DNA of 64,000 bases from the NCBI RefSeq assembly GCF_006874465.1, contig NZ_VIRL01000014.1:62001-126000 (forward strand), written 5' to 3'. This document shows positions 43,401 to 53,304 of the stretch, one piece after another (within the stretch, counting starts at the first letter, position 1; each line of letters opens with the position of its first letter). The notes under the pieces are model-generated. The model did no database searches, was not told the origin of the DNA, and saw only the letters and a program-made list of their open reading frames with translations. A program made the position numbers and the translations under genes. The stretch comes from Microbispora bryophytorum (GTDB taxonomy: Bacteria; Actinomycetota; Actinomycetes; Streptosporangiales; Streptosporangiaceae).

Positions 43401-44258
43401 TTAGATGTAGACGATGAAGTCGGGATAGACGTGGACGCCGGGCCGGCCTCCGATCTCCGCCATCGCGTCGCGGATCTGCCGCAGGTGCTCGACCGTCATC
43501 TGGAGCGGCGGCTCGTCCGGCTGATAGGTGGTGCGGATCGGGTAATCCTCGCCCGGCACGCCGGTCATCTCGATGTGGCAACCGAGAACGTGGGTGACGG
43601 GCCGGGACTCGGCGAACGTCACCAAGCGGTCGATGGTCTGCTCGAACGCCGGCCGGTCCGCGACGTACAGCCGCCCCGGGTACACGGTGTCGCCGGTCAG
43701 GAGCAGGCCGGTGGGCGGGTCGTAGAACGTCACCGCCGAGCTGTGATGCCCGGGGCTCGCCAGCACGTCGAGGACGCGGCCGCCCAGGTCGACGCTCCCG
43801 GGAACGTCGGCATCGTCGCCGAGCCCGAAGAACTCGCGCACGTGCTCCACGGCGGGGTCGACGACGACTGTGTCCGGGCGGTCGCGGAACTGGCCGTCCC
43901 CCGCGATGTGGTCGCCGTGACCGTGCGTGTGGGTGACGAGGAGCCCGTAGCCGTCGCGGGGGTGGTCGGCCAGCCAACCGTCCACGATCTCGTCCACCGT
44001 CCGGCGCAGCGGGAAGTGGGCGGGTGACGCCGTCGCGCCGGTGTCGAGCAAGAGGGCCCGGGTGTTCCCGAACATCAGGAACATGAACGGCGCCTCGTAG
44101 TTGATCGCCTTGTTCTGGCGTAGGACGAACGTGTGCTCGTCATATCGGTGCACCTGGATGTCGGGGTCGGTGTTGTGCTTGGCCGACTCCGAGCCGTGGA
44201 TCCACCGGACGTCGAGGTTCCCGGCCTTCGCGATCGCCGGGAAGTCGATCTGTTTCAT
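43401..44258 (-). CDS. MBL-fold metallo-hydrolase
   Basis: 285 residues of the metallo-beta-lactamase superfamily. The metal motif HTHGHGDH is intact, with later ligands in SPGHHSSAV, LLTGDTVYPG and GCHIEMTG. Substrate unknown; glyoxalase II or quorum-lactonase-like roles are possible. ATG 44258 lies seven bases behind TAGGTT; no ribosome site. Its stop lies eight bases from the mannosyltransferase stop, and the LysR gene ends ten bases upstream of its start, so the leftward pair is compact. Confidence 0.87.
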   Translation of the reverse strand: MKQIDFPAIAKAGNLDVRWIHGSESAKHNTDPDIQVHRYDEHTFVLRQNKAINYEAPFMFLMFGNTRALLLDTGATASPAHFPLRRTVDEIVDGWLADHPRDGYGLLVTHTHGHGDHIAGDGQFRDRPDTVVVDPAVEHVREFFGLGDDADVPGSVDLGGRVLDVLASPGHHSSAVTFYDPPTGLLLTGDTVYPGRLYVADRPAFEQTIDRLVTFAESRPVTHVLGCHIEMTGVPGEDYPIRTTYQPDEPPLQMTVEHLRQIRDAMAEIGGRPGVHVYPDFIVYI

Positions 44259-44268
44259 GTGCCCCAAC

Positions 44269-45117
44269 CTAGAGGCGGGTCGCGGCCCGGACCAGCCCGG
44301 CGACGGCCTGCGACCGGCTCTGCGGCGGCCATGCGATCACCGTCGTCACCGCCGGAGCGTCCAGCACCGGCACGGCGGCGAGGTCGCGGCGCAGCTGAGC
44401 CCGGGACGACTCCGGCAGGACCGCCGAGGCCCGGCCGAGCGCGATCAGCTGCAGAAGCTGCGCGTGGTCCCGGACCTCCGGACCGGGGCCGTCCGGGTAG
44501 GTGCCGTCGACGCGGGGCCAGCGCGGCATGGGCAGGCCGGACAGCGCGGTGACGTCGGCCATCCGCAGGTGGGCCCGGTCGGCGAGGGGGTGCGCCGCGG
44601 GCAGCACCACGACCTGCCCCTCCGTGCACAACTCCTCGAAGTCGAACCCGGCCGTCGAGTCGAACGGCCGGTGCAGCAGACCCACGTCGGCCCGGCCGTC
44701 GCGCAGCAGCCGCTCCTGCTCGCCGATCCCGCACAGGAGCACGTCGACGGCGGCCGCGCCCGGCTCGGCGGCGTACGCGTCGAGCAGCTTCGGCAGCAGC
44801 TCGCCTGAGGCCCCGGCCTTCGTGACGAGGACCAGGCCGGGCCGGCCGGTCGCGGCGAGGGCGGCGCGGCGGGTGCGGCGCTCGGCGGCCTCGACCGCGT
44901 CGAGGGCCGCCCTGCCCTCGCGCAGCAGCACCGACCCGGCCTCGGTCAGCGTGACGCTGCGGCTCGTGCGGTCCAGCAGGGTCACCCCGAGCCGCCGTTC
45001 GAGCTGCCCGATCGCCCGCGACAGCGGCGGCTGAGCCATCCCGAGCCGCTGCGCGGCCCGCCCGAAGTGCAGTTCCTCGGCGACGGCGACGAAATACCGC
45101 AGCTCACGCGTCTCCAT
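44269..45117 (-). CDS. LysR-family transcriptional regulator
   Basis: 282 residues. Classical N-terminus RELRYFVAVAEELHFGRAA, recognition helix AQPPLSRAIGQLERRLG and RTSRSVTLTEAG, then a periplasmic-binding-protein-like effector domain. ATG 45117 lies six bases behind a TACCGT hexamer that itself overlaps the first TATCG half-site of the promoter region, fitting autorepression. Divergent SDR gene is the expected target; the MBL hydrolase downstream is a second candidate. Confidence 0.9.
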   Translation of the reverse strand: METRELRYFVAVAEELHFGRAAQRLGMAQPPLSRAIGQLERRLGVTLLDRTSRSVTLTEAGSVLLREGRAALDAVEAAERRTRRAALAATGRPGLVLVTKAGASGELLPKLLDAYAAEPGAAAVDVLLCGIGEQERLLRDGRADVGLLHRPFDSTAGFDFEELCTEGQVVVLPAAHPLADRAHLRMADVTALSGLPMPRWPRVDGTYPDGPGPEVRDHAQLLQLIALGRASAVLPESSRAQLRRDLAAVPVLDAPAVTTVIAWPPQSRSQAVAGLVRAATRL

Positions 45118-45123
45118 GTCGCC

Positions 45124-45166
45124 ACGGTATCGCCGGAAGCGGGCGATCGATATCCGGGAGGTATCG
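45124..45166. promoter_or_regulatory. LysR-type binding region between regulator and SDR gene
   Basis: TATCG (45128-45132) and CGATA (45148-45152) make an inverted repeat with a 15-base spacer, and the same CGATA pairs with another TATCG at 45162-45166 over nine bases. Three half-sites in a row fit a LysR regulatory plus activation site pair. The lysR -10 (reverse of 45124-45129) overlaps the first half-site. Confidence 0.55.
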
Positions 45167-45222
45167 ATGCCCACCCAAACGGTGTTGGAGGTTCCGCAGT
45201 GGGCGCGGACAGGATGAGACCC

Positions 45223-45948
45223 ATGAGCGAAGGAATGATCGCGCTGGTCACCGGTGCGAACAAGGGGATCGGGTATGAGATCGCGGCCGGCCTGGGCGCC
45301 CTCGGCTGGAGCGTCGGCGTCGGCGTCCGGGACGAAGGGCGCCGGGAGGGCGCGGTGGAGAAGCTGCGCGCGGCGGGCGTCGACGCGTTCGGCGTGCCGC
45401 TCGACGTGACGGACGACGCGAGCGTGGCCGCCGCCGCCGGGCTGATCGAGGAGCGTGCGGGCCGCCTCGACGTGCTCGTGAACAACGCCGGGATCACCGG
45501 CGGCATGCCGCAGACGCCCACCACGGTGGACCCCGCCACGATGCGGGCGGCCGTGGAGACCAACGTGATCGGCGTCATCCGCGTCACCAACGCGATGCTG
45601 CCGTTGCTGCGCCGCTCGGCGTCGCCGCGGATCGTGAACATGTCCAGCACCGTGGGTTCTCTCACCCGCCAGACCACTCCCGGCGCCGAAACGGGCCCGA
45701 TCTCCGCTGCGTACGCGCCGTCGAAGACGTTCCTCAACGCCGTCACCGTGCAGTACGCCAAGGAGCTGCGTGACACGAACATTTTGATCAACGCCGGCTG
45801 CCCCGGCTTCTGCGCGACCGACCTCAACGGCTTCCGCGGGGTCCGTACGCCCGAACAGGGCGCGGCGATCGCGATCCGGCTCGCGACCCTGCCCGACGAC
45901 GGCCCGACCGGTGGATTCTTCGACGACGCCGGGCCGGTGCCCTGGTGA
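45223..45948 (+). CDS. Short-chain dehydrogenase/reductase
   Basis: 241 residues, classical SDR. Cofactor motif TGANKGIGYEIAAG, NAG motif LVNNAGITGG, catalytic Ser in VNMSSTVGS, Tyr-x-x-x-Lys as YAPSK, and GCPGFCATDLNG after it. The Asn catalytic position (ETNVIGV) is present. The NKGIG start resembles plant-type carbonyl reductases. ATG 45223 is preferred to 45214; the 5' end could be leaderless. Likely controlled by the divergent LysR protein. The substrate is unknown. Confidence 0.9.
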   Translation: MSEGMIALVTGANKGIGYEIAAGLGALGWSVGVGVRDEGRREGAVEKLRAAGVDAFGVPLDVTDDASVAAAAGLIEERAGRLDVLVNNAGITGGMPQTPTTVDPATMRAAVETNVIGVIRVTNAMLPLLRRSASPRIVNMSSTVGSLTRQTTPGAETGPISAAYAPSKTFLNAVTVQYAKELRDTNILINAGCPGFCATDLNGFRGVRTPEQGAAIAIRLATLPDDGPTGGFFDDAGPVPW

Positions 45949-45987
45949 CACACTCGCCGGCCACGACCGGCCGGTGACCCCAGAACG

Positions 45988-46024
45988 CGCGAAAGGCCCG
46001 GTTGGATGGACCGGGCCTTTCGCG
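45988..46024. terminator. Bidirectional terminator between SDR gene and tRNA-Ser
   Basis: CGCGAAAGGCCCGGT pairs perfectly over 15 bases with ACCGGGCCTTTCGCG around a seven-base loop. The T- and A-rich flanks (CCTTTCGCG, GCGAAAGG) let it stop transcription from both sides, ending the SDR gene and the leftward tRNA transcript. Confidence 0.85.
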
Positions 46025-46045
46025 TTCTTGCTGCTCAACCAAGCG

Positions 46046-46131
46046 CGGAGGATAGGAGATTCGAACTCCTGAGGGGTTGCCCCCAACACGCTTTCCAAGC
46101 GTGCGCCCTAGGCCAACTAGGCGAATCCTCC
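46046..46131 (-). tRNA. tRNA-Ser(GGA)
   Basis: 86 bases on the minus strand, CCA not encoded. Acceptor GGAGGAT pairs with ATCCTCC, discriminator G. Anticodon loop TTGGAAA gives anticodon GGA, reading UCC and UCU; the long variable arm (TTGGGGGCAACCCC) marks a serine tRNA; T arm TTCGAAT. The lack of CCA means it depends on the CCA-adding enzyme. Confidence 0.97.
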
Positions 46132-46217
46132 GTCGGACAGCTTAGCCCACTTTCCGGTGTGGTTCGACTGTTGTCTCGACGGCCCGCGCACACCCGTCGA
46201 GTGGCTAGACTGTGCAG

Positions 46218-46307
46218 CGGACCCCTCGCGCGGCGTCATCCTGTGAACCTCCCCAGGGCCGGAAGGCAGCAAGGATAAGCGGGCTCTGGCGGGTGTGCGA
46301 GGGGTCT
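46218..46307 (+). ncRNA. ffs: Signal recognition particle RNA, small 4.5S type
   Basis: About 90 bases, folding into one hairpin: ACCCCTCGC (46221-46229) pairs with GCGAGGGGT (46297-46305), and the apex holds the Ffh-binding region CAGGGCCGGAAGGCAGCAAG with the GGAA tetraloop. Standard position just upstream of dnaX. TAGACT (46206-46211) is a likely -10 ending six bases before the RNA. Exact ends are estimates. Confidence 0.92.
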
Positions 46308-46354
46308 CTCAGTTAGCGGGTACGCCGGCCGGGTCGACCCTCCGAGGAGGCGGC

Positions 46355-48529
46355 ATGAGTCTTGCGCTGTACCGCAAGTACAGGCCCGGGACGTTCGCCG
46401 AGGTCAAGGGGCAGGAGCACGTCACCGACCCACTGCGCCAGGCGTTGCGCAGCGGCCGCATCAACCACGCCTATCTCTTCAGCGGCCCGCGCGGCTGCGG
46501 CAAGACCTCCAGCGCCCGCATCCTCGCCCGGTCCCTCAACTGCGCGAAGGGCCCGACGCCCGACCCCTGCGGAGAGTGCGAGTCCTGCGTCGCGCTGGCT
46601 CCCACCGGGCCGGGACACCTCGACGTCATCGAGATCGACGCGGCGTCGCACGGCGGCGTGGACGACGCCCGCGATCTGCGTGAGCGGGCCTTCTTCGCCC
46701 CCGTCTCGGCGCGCTACAAGATCTACATCATCGACGAGGCCCACATGGTCACCCGTGAGGGCTTCAACGCGCTGCTGAAGCTGGTGGAGGAGCCACCGCC
46801 GCACCTCAAGTTCATCTTCGCCACCACCGAGCCGGAGAAGGTCATCGGGACGATCAAGTCCCGCACCCACCACTACCCCTTCCGGCTGATGCCGCCCGCG
46901 ACCCTGCGCCGGCTCATGGAGGAGATCCTCGGCTCCGAGTCCGTGCCGTACGAGCCGGCGGCGTTACCGCTCGTCGTACGGGCGGGCGCCGGATCGGCCC
47001 GGGACACGCTGTCGATCCTCGACCAGCTTCTGGCGGGAGCCGACGAGTCCGGCATCACCTACCAGCGGGCGGTGTCCCTGCTCGGCTACACCGACGGCGA
47101 CCTGCTGGACGAGGTGGTCGACGCGTTCGCCAAGCGGGACGGCGCGGCCGTGTTCCAGGCCGTGCACCGGGTGATCGAGGGCGGTCACGACCCGCGGCGC
47201 TTCGCGACGGACCTGCTCGAACGCTTCCGCGACCTGGTGATTCTGTCCAACGTTCCCGAGGCCGCGGGCAGCGGCCTGCTCGACCGGCCGGCCGACGAAC
47301 TGGAGCGTCTGCAGGCGCAGGCGGCGTCGATGGGGCCGGCCGAGCTGACCCGGGCGGCCGAGGTCTTCAACGCGGGGCTGACCGAGATGCGCGGCGCGAC
47401 CTCTCCTCGCCTGCTGCTGGAGCTGATGTGCGCTCGCGTGCTGCTGCCCGGGGCCGACCAGGGCGAGGCCGGGCTGCTGACCCGGCTCGAACGGCTGGAG
47501 CGCGGCGTCGCGGCCGGGACCCACGCCGCCGCGCCGCACGCCCCCGCCGTTCCCCACCCCGCGCCCGCCGCTACGGCTGCGGCTGTGACTCCCGCTGCGG
47601 CTCCGGTTGCGGCTCCGGCTCCGGCTCCGCAGGTTCAGGTCGCCCCGGCGGCCGAGCGGAGCGCCGACGACTGGCCCACCCCCGTACGGCCCGGCTCCGG
47701 GGCATCGCCTCCGCCGCCTCCGCCGCCTCCGTCGCCTCCGCAGGCGCAGCAGGCCCAGGCTCCCGCCGCCGGCGGGGGACCGGTCCAGCAGGCCTGGCCG
47801 CGGGTGCTCGAAGCGATCAAGGGCCGCCAGCGGGTGGCCTGGATGATCCTCAACGCCCAGGGCAGGCTGCTCGGCGTCGAGGGCAACGTCGTGACCGTCG
47901 GCTTCGAGAAGCCGGGCGACGTGCAGGGCTTCCTCAAGGGCAAGCGTGACGAGGTGGTGGCCGCCGCGCTCGGCGACGTGCTCGGCGGCACCTGGCGCGT
48001 CGATGTCGTCGTCGGCGGCTCGGGTCCAGGCCCGGCGGGCCCCACCACCCGCGGGCCGTCCGGTCCGCCGACACCCACACCGGCGCCTACGCCGGCACCG
48101 CCTCCCGCGCCCACGGCTCCACCGGCCGAGCCCGCCACGCCGGCTCCTGCGGCCATGCCGCCCACGGGGGCCACGCCCGTGCCGGCCGCGCCCCAGGCCG
48201 CGCCCCCGTCGTCGGGCACGTCGTCCGGCGGGACGACCGACGAGTCGTGGCCCGACGCGCCGTCCGACGAGGACGACGCCCCGTCACCGCGATCCGCGCC
48301 GAGCCCCGGCCTGGCCGCGGCGAGATCGGCGGCGCGGGCCGCCGCCCAGACGAACTCCCGGCAGGCGTGGCCGGAGACGGTGCCCGGCCGTAAGGGCGGG
48401 GCCTCCCGCCCGGACGACGACGTGGACCCGCTCAACGACGACGACGAGGACGTCAGCGAGCTGTCCGGCATGGCGCTGATCCAGCGTGAGCTGGGCGGCC
48501 GCGTCATCGAGGAGATCGATCACTCCTGA
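46355..48529 (+). CDS. dnaX: DNA polymerase III subunits gamma/tau
   Basis: Clamp-loader ATPase. 724 residues: AAA+ module with Walker [13 protein letters not shown], zinc site CGECESC, and ELKA-like [14 protein letters not shown]; then [13 protein letters not shown]. From about residue 395 a long Pro/Ala-rich linker (with runs of GPAP, PPPPPP) leads to a conserved tau-like domain ([20 protein letters not shown], about 485-560) and an acidic tail. GAGGAGG upstream of ATG 46355. No frameshift signal (A-run) for gamma is visible. Confidence 0.95.
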   Translation: MSLALYRKYRPGTFAEVKGQEHVTDPLRQALRSGRINHAYLFSGPRGCGKTSSARILARSLNCAKGPTPDPCGECESCVALAPTGPGHLDVIEIDAASHGGVDDARDLRERAFFAPVSARYKIYIIDEAHMVTREGFNALLKLVEEPPPHLKFIFATTEPEKVIGTIKSRTHHYPFRLMPPATLRRLMEEILGSESVPYEPAALPLVVRAGAGSARDTLSILDQLLAGADESGITYQRAVSLLGYTDGDLLDEVVDAFAKRDGAAVFQAVHRVIEGGHDPRRFATDLLERFRDLVILSNVPEAAGSGLLDRPADELERLQAQAASMGPAELTRAAEVFNAGLTEMRGATSPRLLLELMCARVLLPGADQGEAGLLTRLERLERGVAAGTHAAAPHAPAVPHPAPAATAAAVTPAAAPVAAPAPAPQVQVAPAAERSADDWPTPVRPGSGASPPPPPPPPSPPQAQQAQAPAAGGGPVQQAWPRVLEAIKGRQRVAWMILNAQGRLLGVEGNVVTVGFEKPGDVQGFLKGKRDEVVAAALGDVLGGTWRVDVVVGGSGPGPAGPTTRGPSGPPTPTPAPTPAPPPAPTAPPAEPATPAPAAMPPTGATPVPAAPQAAPPSSGTSSGGTTDESWPDAPSDEDDAPSPRSAPSPGLAAARSAARAAAQTNSRQAWPETVPGRKGGASRPDDDVDPLNDDDEDVSELSGMALIQRELGGRVIEEIDHS

Positions 48530-48705
48530 GTGCCTTCCCCGCCCGAGGGACTGCCGCCGCATGGACGGAGACTGGTGGGGTAACCGGTGTCCGTCCGCCC
48601 GCGACCGGCGCGGAACACGCATGCCGCTCCGGTGCGGAAACCGGGGCGGACGCCGTAGGCTCGTCGCGACGAACATGTCGCTGGACGCTGAGGAGCGCAA
48701 CCATC

Positions 48706-49056
48706 GTGAATCCAGGGGATGTCAACCTCCAGCAGTTGCTGGAGCAGGCTCAGCTGATGCAGCAGCAGCTCGTCACCGCGCAGCAGGAGCTCAGCGACGC
48801 CGAAGTCGAGGGCAGCGCCGGAGGCGGCATGGTCGTCGCCACCGTGAACGGCAGCGGCGAGCTTCTCGAGCTCGAGATCAGCCCGCTGGCCATCGACGCG
48901 AGCGACCCGGAGGAGACCGCGCAGACGATCGCGGACCTCGTGCTCGCCGCCGTGCGGGACGCCGTACGCGCCGCAGGGGAGCTCCAGCAGGAGAAACTGG
49001 GCCCGCTCGCGCAGGGACTCGGGGGCGGCCTCGGCGGCCAGCTGCCGGGGTTCTAG
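48706..49056 (+). CDS. YbaB/EbfC nucleoid-associated protein
   Basis: 116 residues. N-terminal coiled coil [20 protein letters not shown], central [20 protein letters not shown] beta hairpin and a Gly-rich C-terminus. Binds DNA as a dimer; always between dnaX and recR. GTG start with GAGGAG ten bases upstream. The 176 bases after dnaX hold no clear element besides this ribosome site. Stop lies three bases before recR. Confidence 0.93.
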   Translation: MNPGDVNLQQLLEQAQLMQQQLVTAQQELSDAEVEGSAGGGMVVATVNGSGELLELEISPLAIDASDPEETAQTIADLVLAAVRDAVRAAGELQQEKLGPLAQGLGGGLGGQLPGF

Positions 49057-49059
49057 AGC

Positions 49060-49659
49060 ATGTACGAAGGGGTCGTCCAGAACCTGATCGACGAGCTCGG
49101 GCTGCTGCCCGGCGTCGGTCCCAAGAGCGCGCAGCGGATCGCGTTCCATCTCCTCGCGGCCGACCCGGCCGACGTCAAGCGGCTCGCGCACGCGCTGCTC
49201 GAAGTGAAGGAGAAGGTGCGCTTCTGCCGCGTCTGCGGAAACGTGGCCGAAGAGGACCAGTGCCGGATCTGCCGGGACCAGCGGCGTGATCCGCACGTCA
49301 TCTGCGTGGTCGAGGAGTCGAAGGACGTGGTGGCGATCGAGCGGACCCGTGAGTTCCGCGGTCGCTACCACGTGCTCGGCGGGGCGATCAGCCCGATCGA
49401 CGGCATCGGCCCGGACGACCTGAAGATCCGCGAGCTGATGACCAGGCTGGCCGACGGCCAGGTGACCGAGCTGATCCTCGCGACCGACCCGAACCTCGAG
49501 GGCGAGGCGACGGCCACCTACCTGGCCAGGCTCGTCAAGCCCCTGGAATTGAAAGTGACCCGACTGGCCAGCGGTCTGCCTGTGGGCGGTGATCTCGAGT
49601 ACGCCGACGAGGTCACTTTGGGCCGCGCTTTCGAAGGACGGAGGCTGCTGGATGTCTGA
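49060..49659 (+). CDS. recR: Recombination protein RecR
   Basis: Part of the RecFOR/RecOR gap-repair pathway. 199 residues: helix-hairpin-helix [19 protein letters not shown], zinc finger [16 protein letters not shown], Toprim domain [14 protein letters not shown] and the C-terminal Walker-like [11 protein letters not shown]. All landmarks present. Overlaps the DUF5063 gene by eight bases. Confidence 0.97.
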   Translation: MYEGVVQNLIDELGLLPGVGPKSAQRIAFHLLAADPADVKRLAHALLEVKEKVRFCRVCGNVAEEDQCRICRDQRRDPHVICVVEESKDVVAIERTREFRGRYHVLGGAISPIDGIGPDDLKIRELMTRLADGQVTELILATDPNLEGEATATYLARLVKPLELKVTRLASGLPVGGDLEYADEVTLGRAFEGRRLLDV

Positions 49660-50182
49660 CGAGTGGAACGACCTGGCCGCACGTGTCGCCGGACACGCGC
49701 AGAACTTCATCGACGGCCTCACCCGCCTGGCCGGCGGTGAGGGCGGCGACGCGACGCTGCCGCTGCTCCTGGTGGAGGTGGCCCAGGTCAGCCTCGCGGG
49801 CACCCAGCTCGGGGCCGCCCAGGACGTGATCCTGCAGGGCAACGTCGAGCCCGCGCTGAGCGAGGACCCCGACATCGACCCCCTCCGTACGGCTCTCGCC
49901 GCCCGCCTCGGCCCGGTGGACGACTACGCCGAGGTGTTCGACCCCTACAAGGACACCGTGGTCACCCCCTACCGGCTGTCGGACGACCTCACGGCGGTGG
50001 CGGCCGACCTCATCCACGGGCTGCGCCACTACCAGGCGGGCCGTCCGCTGGAGGCGCTGTGGTGGTGGCAGTACTCCTACTTCAACACGTGGGGCAACCA
50101 CGCGGGTGCGGCGCTGCGGGCGCTGCAGGCGCTGGTCGCGCACACCCGGCTCGACGTGGTCGAAGAGGGCACCGCGGTCTGA
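49652..50182 (+). CDS. DUF5063 family protein
   Basis: 176 residues, acidic, all-helical with a C-terminal aromatic block ([20 protein letters not shown]) that is the family mark. It follows recR in most actinomycetes but its role is unknown. ATG 49652 overlaps the recR stop by eight bases, so translation is coupled. The next gene, lysC, starts 98 bases later after a possible TACACT -10 at 50241. Confidence 0.85.
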   Translation: MSDEWNDLAARVAGHAQNFIDGLTRLAGGEGGDATLPLLLVEVAQVSLAGTQLGAAQDVILQGNVEPALSEDPDIDPLRTALAARLGPVDDYAEVFDPYKDTVVTPYRLSDDLTAVAADLIHGLRHYQAGRPLEALWWWQYSYFNTWGNHAGAALRALQALVAHTRLDVVEEGTAV

Positions 50183-50280
50183 TCGGACGGCGGGGCGTCC
50201 ATATGCTGGTCGGTGCCGGTCTCGGTTTAGGACGTCCAAGTACACTGTGAGCTCCACGTCCTGATTCGTTGGAGATTCCA

Positions 50281-51555
50281 GTGGCGCTCGTTGTGCAGAA
50301 GTACGGTGGTTCCTCCGTAGCCGACGCGTCCTGCATCAAGCGGGTCGCCCAGCGGATCGTCGCGACGAAAAAAGCGGGCAACGACGTCGTGGTGGTGGTC
50401 TCCGCGATGGGCGACACCACCGACGAGCTGCTCGACCTGGCCCAGCAGGTGTCGCCGCTGCCGCCCGGCCGCGAGCTCGACATGCTGCTGACCTCGGGTG
50501 AGCGGATCTCGATGGCGCTGCTCGCGATGGCGATCGCCAACCTCGGTCACGAGGCGCGCAGCTTCACCGGCTCGCAGGCCGGCGTCATCACCGACTCGAC
50601 GCACGGCAAGGCGCGCATCATCGACGTGACGCCCGGCCGCATCCAGGAGGCCGTCGTCTCCGGCCAGATCGCGATCGTGGCCGGGTTCCAGGGCGTCTCG
50701 CAGGACAGCAAGGACATCACGACGCTGGGCCGGGGTGGTTCGGACACCACGGCCGTCGCGCTCGCGGCGGCGCTGGGCGCGGACGTCTGCGAGATCTACA
50801 CCGACGTGGACGGCATCTACACCGCCGATCCCCGGATCGTCCGCAACGCGCAGCAGATCCCGCGGATCTCCTACGAGGAGGCCATGGAGATGGCGGCGTG
50901 CGGGGCGAAGATCCTGCACCTGCGCTGCGTGGAGTACGCCCGCAGGTTCAACCTGCCCATCCACGTCAGAAGCTCGTTCAGCACGAAGGAAGGCACCTGG
51001 GTCGTCTCCGACCCCTACAGCGAAGGAACCGAAGTGGAGCAGCCCATCATCTCCGGGGTCGCGCACGACCGGAGCGAGGCCAAGATCACTGTGGTCGGGG
51101 TGCCCGACAAGGTCGGCGAGGCCGCCGCCATCTTCCGCACGCTGGCGGACGCGGAGATCAACATCGACATGATCGTGCAGAACGTGTCGGCCGCGGCGAC
51201 CGGGCGCACCGACATCTCCTTCACGCTCCCGGCCAACGACAGCCAGACGGCCCTCACGGCGCTGAAGAAGATCCAGAACCAGGTCGCCTTCGAGTCGCTG
51301 CTGTACGACGACCAGATCGGAAAGGTCTCCCTGATCGGCGCGGGCATGCGCTCGCACCCGGGTGTCACCGCCAAGTTCTTCGGCGCGCTGGCCGACGCCG
51401 GGGTGAACATCGAGATGATCTCGACCTCGGAGATCCGCATCTCCGTCGTCGTGGGGCAGAACGAGGTGGACACCGCGGTGGCCGCCGCCCACCGCGCGTT
51501 CGACCTCGACGCCGACCAGGTCGAGGCCGTCGTTTACGGAGGTACCGGACGATGA
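50281..51555 (+). CDS. lysC: Aspartate kinase, with internal beta-subunit start
   Basis: First step of lysine, threonine and methionine synthesis. 424 residues: kinase domain opening [11 protein letters not shown], with FTGSQAG and [12 protein letters not shown], then two ACT domains (from about residue 265) for feedback control by lysine/threonine. GTG 50281 is chosen because GGAG is six bases upstream. An in-frame GTG at 51034 (codon 252) has AAGGA upstream and gives the start [17 protein letters not shown], matching the separately translated beta subunit of corynebacterial LysC. Overlaps asd by ATGA. Confidence 0.95.
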   Translation: MALVVQKYGGSSVADASCIKRVAQRIVATKKAGNDVVVVVSAMGDTTDELLDLAQQVSPLPPGRELDMLLTSGERISMALLAMAIANLGHEARSFTGSQAGVITDSTHGKARIIDVTPGRIQEAVVSGQIAIVAGFQGVSQDSKDITTLGRGGSDTTAVALAAALGADVCEIYTDVDGIYTADPRIVRNAQQIPRISYEEAMEMAACGAKILHLRCVEYARRFNLPIHVRSSFSTKEGTWVVSDPYSEGTEVEQPIISGVAHDRSEAKITVVGVPDKVGEAAAIFRTLADAEINIDMIVQNVSAAATGRTDISFTLPANDSQTALTALKKIQNQVAFESLLYDDQIGKVSLIGAGMRSHPGVTAKFFGALADAGVNIEMISTSEIRISVVVGQNEVDTAVAAAHRAFDLDADQVEAVVYGGTGR

Positions 51556-52619
51556 GCCGCAAGCCCACCCTCGCCGTCGTCGGCGCGACCGGTGCCGTCG
51601 GCACCGTCATGCTCGACATCCTGACCACCCGCACCGACCTTTCCGACGCGTACGGCGAGATCCGGCTGATCGCCTCGCCGCGCTCGGCGGGCAAGGTGCT
51701 GAGCGTGCGCGGGGAGGACGTCGTCGTCCAGGCGCTGTCGCCGGAGGCGTTCGACGGCGTCGACATCGCGATGTTCGACGTGCCGGACGAGGTCTCCGCC
51801 GAGTGGGCGCCGATCGCCGCCTCGCGCGGCGCGGTGGCCGTGGACAACTCCGGCGCCTTCCGGATGGACCCGGACGTGCCGCTCGTGGTGCCCGAGTGCA
51901 ACCCGGAGCAGGCCCGCAACCGGCCCAAGGGGATCATCTCGAACCCCAACTGCACCACGCTGTCGATGATGGCCGCGATGGGCGCCCTGCACCGCGAGTG
52001 GGGCCTGCGCGAGCTGATCGTCGCCTCCTACCAGGCGGTGTCCGGCGCCGGGGTGGCCGGCCCCGAGCGGCTGTACGCCGAGATCGAGGCCGTCGCCGGC
52101 GACCGGACGATGGGCACCGTGGCGGGTGACGTGCGCAAGGCGGTGCCGGACCTGGCCGACTCGCCGTTCCCGGCTCCGCTGGTGCTCAACGTGGTGCCGA
52201 TGGCGGGCTCGCTCAAGGACGGCGGCTGGACGTCGGAGGAGCTGAAGGTCCGCAACGAGTCGCGCAAGATTCTCGGCATCCCCGACCTGAAGGTCTCGGC
52301 GACCTGCGTCCGCGTCCCGGTGGTGACCACCCACTCGCTGGCCGTCCACGCGACGTTCGAGCGGGAGGTCACGGTCGAGGGCGCCCGGGCGGTCCTGGAC
52401 GCCGCGCCGACCGTCGTGGTGCTCGACGACCCCGCGAACGGCGTGTTCCCCACGCCGGCGGACGTCGTGGGCACCGACCCGACCTACGTCGGCCGGATCC
52501 GCCAGGCGCTCGACTTCCCGAACACGCTCGACCTGTTCGTGTGCGGCGACAACCTGCGCAAGGGCGCCGCGCTCAACACCGCCGAGATCGCCGCGCTGGT
52601 CGCCACCGAGTTCGCGTAG
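51552..52619 (+). CDS. asd: Aspartate-semialdehyde dehydrogenase
   Basis: Reduces aspartyl phosphate to the semialdehyde with NADPH. 355 residues: NADP motif [23 protein letters not shown] with the active-site Cys, [13 protein letters not shown] and the substrate histidine in TTHSLAVH. Coupled to lysC by ATGA, with ACGGAGGT upstream, the standard operon order. Its last codons start a 12-base tandem repeat. Confidence 0.97.
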   Translation: MSRKPTLAVVGATGAVGTVMLDILTTRTDLSDAYGEIRLIASPRSAGKVLSVRGEDVVVQALSPEAFDGVDIAMFDVPDEVSAEWAPIAASRGAVAVDNSGAFRMDPDVPLVVPECNPEQARNRPKGIISNPNCTTLSMMAAMGALHREWGLRELIVASYQAVSGAGVAGPERLYAEIEAVAGDRTMGTVAGDVRKAVPDLADSPFPAPLVLNVVPMAGSLKDGGWTSEELKVRNESRKILGIPDLKVSATCVRVPVVTTHSLAVHATFEREVTVEGARAVLDAAPTVVVLDDPANGVFPTPADVVGTDPTYVGRIRQALDFPNTLDLFVCGDNLRKGAALNTAEIAALVATEFA

Positions 52620-52659
52620 GGGTTCGTGTAGGGGTTTCGCGTAGGGGTTCGTGTAGGGG
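52611..52659. repeat. 12-base tandem repeat over the asd stop codon
   Basis: TTCGCGTAGGGG and TTCGTGTAGGGG alternate: 52611-52622, 52623-52634, 52636-52647 and 52648-52659, so a 25-base unit is repeated twice. The first copy is the asd 3' end with its TAG stop, and each later copy repeats that stop in the pattern GTAGGGG. It fills the whole gap up to the next gene's stop. Probably replication slippage. Confidence 0.8.
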
Positions 52660-53304
52660 TCACCTGAACAGCACGTCCCAGTGGGTGGGCTCGTCCGCCC
52701 ACACGTCGGCCCTCACGTCGGACGGCGCGGCGTGGTACAGCGCCGCGCCGTCCCCGCGTCTGCGCCAGTAGCGGTAGGTCCGGGTGACGTACGCGTCGAG
52801 GCACCGGTTGTGCGCGAGGTCCACCTTGTAGCCCTCGCCATGGCTGTAGCGGCCGTCCGCGTGCCCGGTCTCGGTGCCGCCGGTGACCGTCACCGGGCAG
52901 CCGCTGCCCCGCCGCAGGTCGATGGTGCGCATCAGCGTGCCGTACCGGATGGCCTCCAGCGACGTGCAGTAGGGACGGCGGCGGTCGGCGCAGTCTCCGG
53001 TGGACTTCCAGCGCACCCCGGCGTCCAGCAGCAGTCCGGCCGCCCGCGCGTGGCCGATCCGCTCGCTTGCCGCCGTGGTGTCCCAGGTCTTCACCGTGGC
53101 GGTGAACGTGCCGGCCAGCAGCGGCGGCAGGGAGACCTCCCCCCTCACCTCGGCGCCCCTCACCTCGGCGCCGGGATCCGCCGCGGGCGGCGGGGACGGC
53201 GAGGACGGCGGCGGGGCGGGGTCCCTGACATGCTGCATGGGCAGGGAGATCAGTACGGCGGTGCCGATGCCGGCCAGCCCCCGGCATGACGGGCGGACGT
53301 CCAC
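52660..53304 (-). CDS. Secreted M15-like peptidase-fold protein
   Basis: 214 residues. Possible signal segment in the first 25 residues, a Pro/Ser-rich linker (APPPSSPSPPPAADPG), then a domain with a CADRRRPYC disulfide loop and the blocks TGGTETGHADGRYSH, GEGYKVDLAHNRC and DEPTHWDVLF. The H-x-x-G-x-x-x-D then H-W pattern resembles the zinc ligands of M15 D-Ala-D-Ala carboxypeptidases. Homologues in actinomycetes are unnamed. GTG start; the exact N-terminus is uncertain. Converges on asd. Confidence 0.65.
   Translation of the reverse strand: MDVRPSCRGLAGIGTAVLISLPMQHVRDPAPPPSSPSPPPAADPGAEVRGAEVRGEVSLPPLLAGTFTATVKTWDTTAASERIGHARAAGLLLDAGVRWKSTGDCADRRRPYCTSLEAIRYGTLMRTIDLRRGSGCPVTVTGGTETGHADGRYSHGEGYKVDLAHNRCLDAYVTRTYRYWRRRGDGAALYHAAPSDVRADVWADEPTHWDVLFR

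Noticed and set aside
47560-48320. Low-complexity Pro/Ala DNA in dnaX considered a pseudogene or assembly artefact
   Set aside because: The frame is continuous and tau-type linkers are always Pro/Ala-rich in high-GC actinomycetes.
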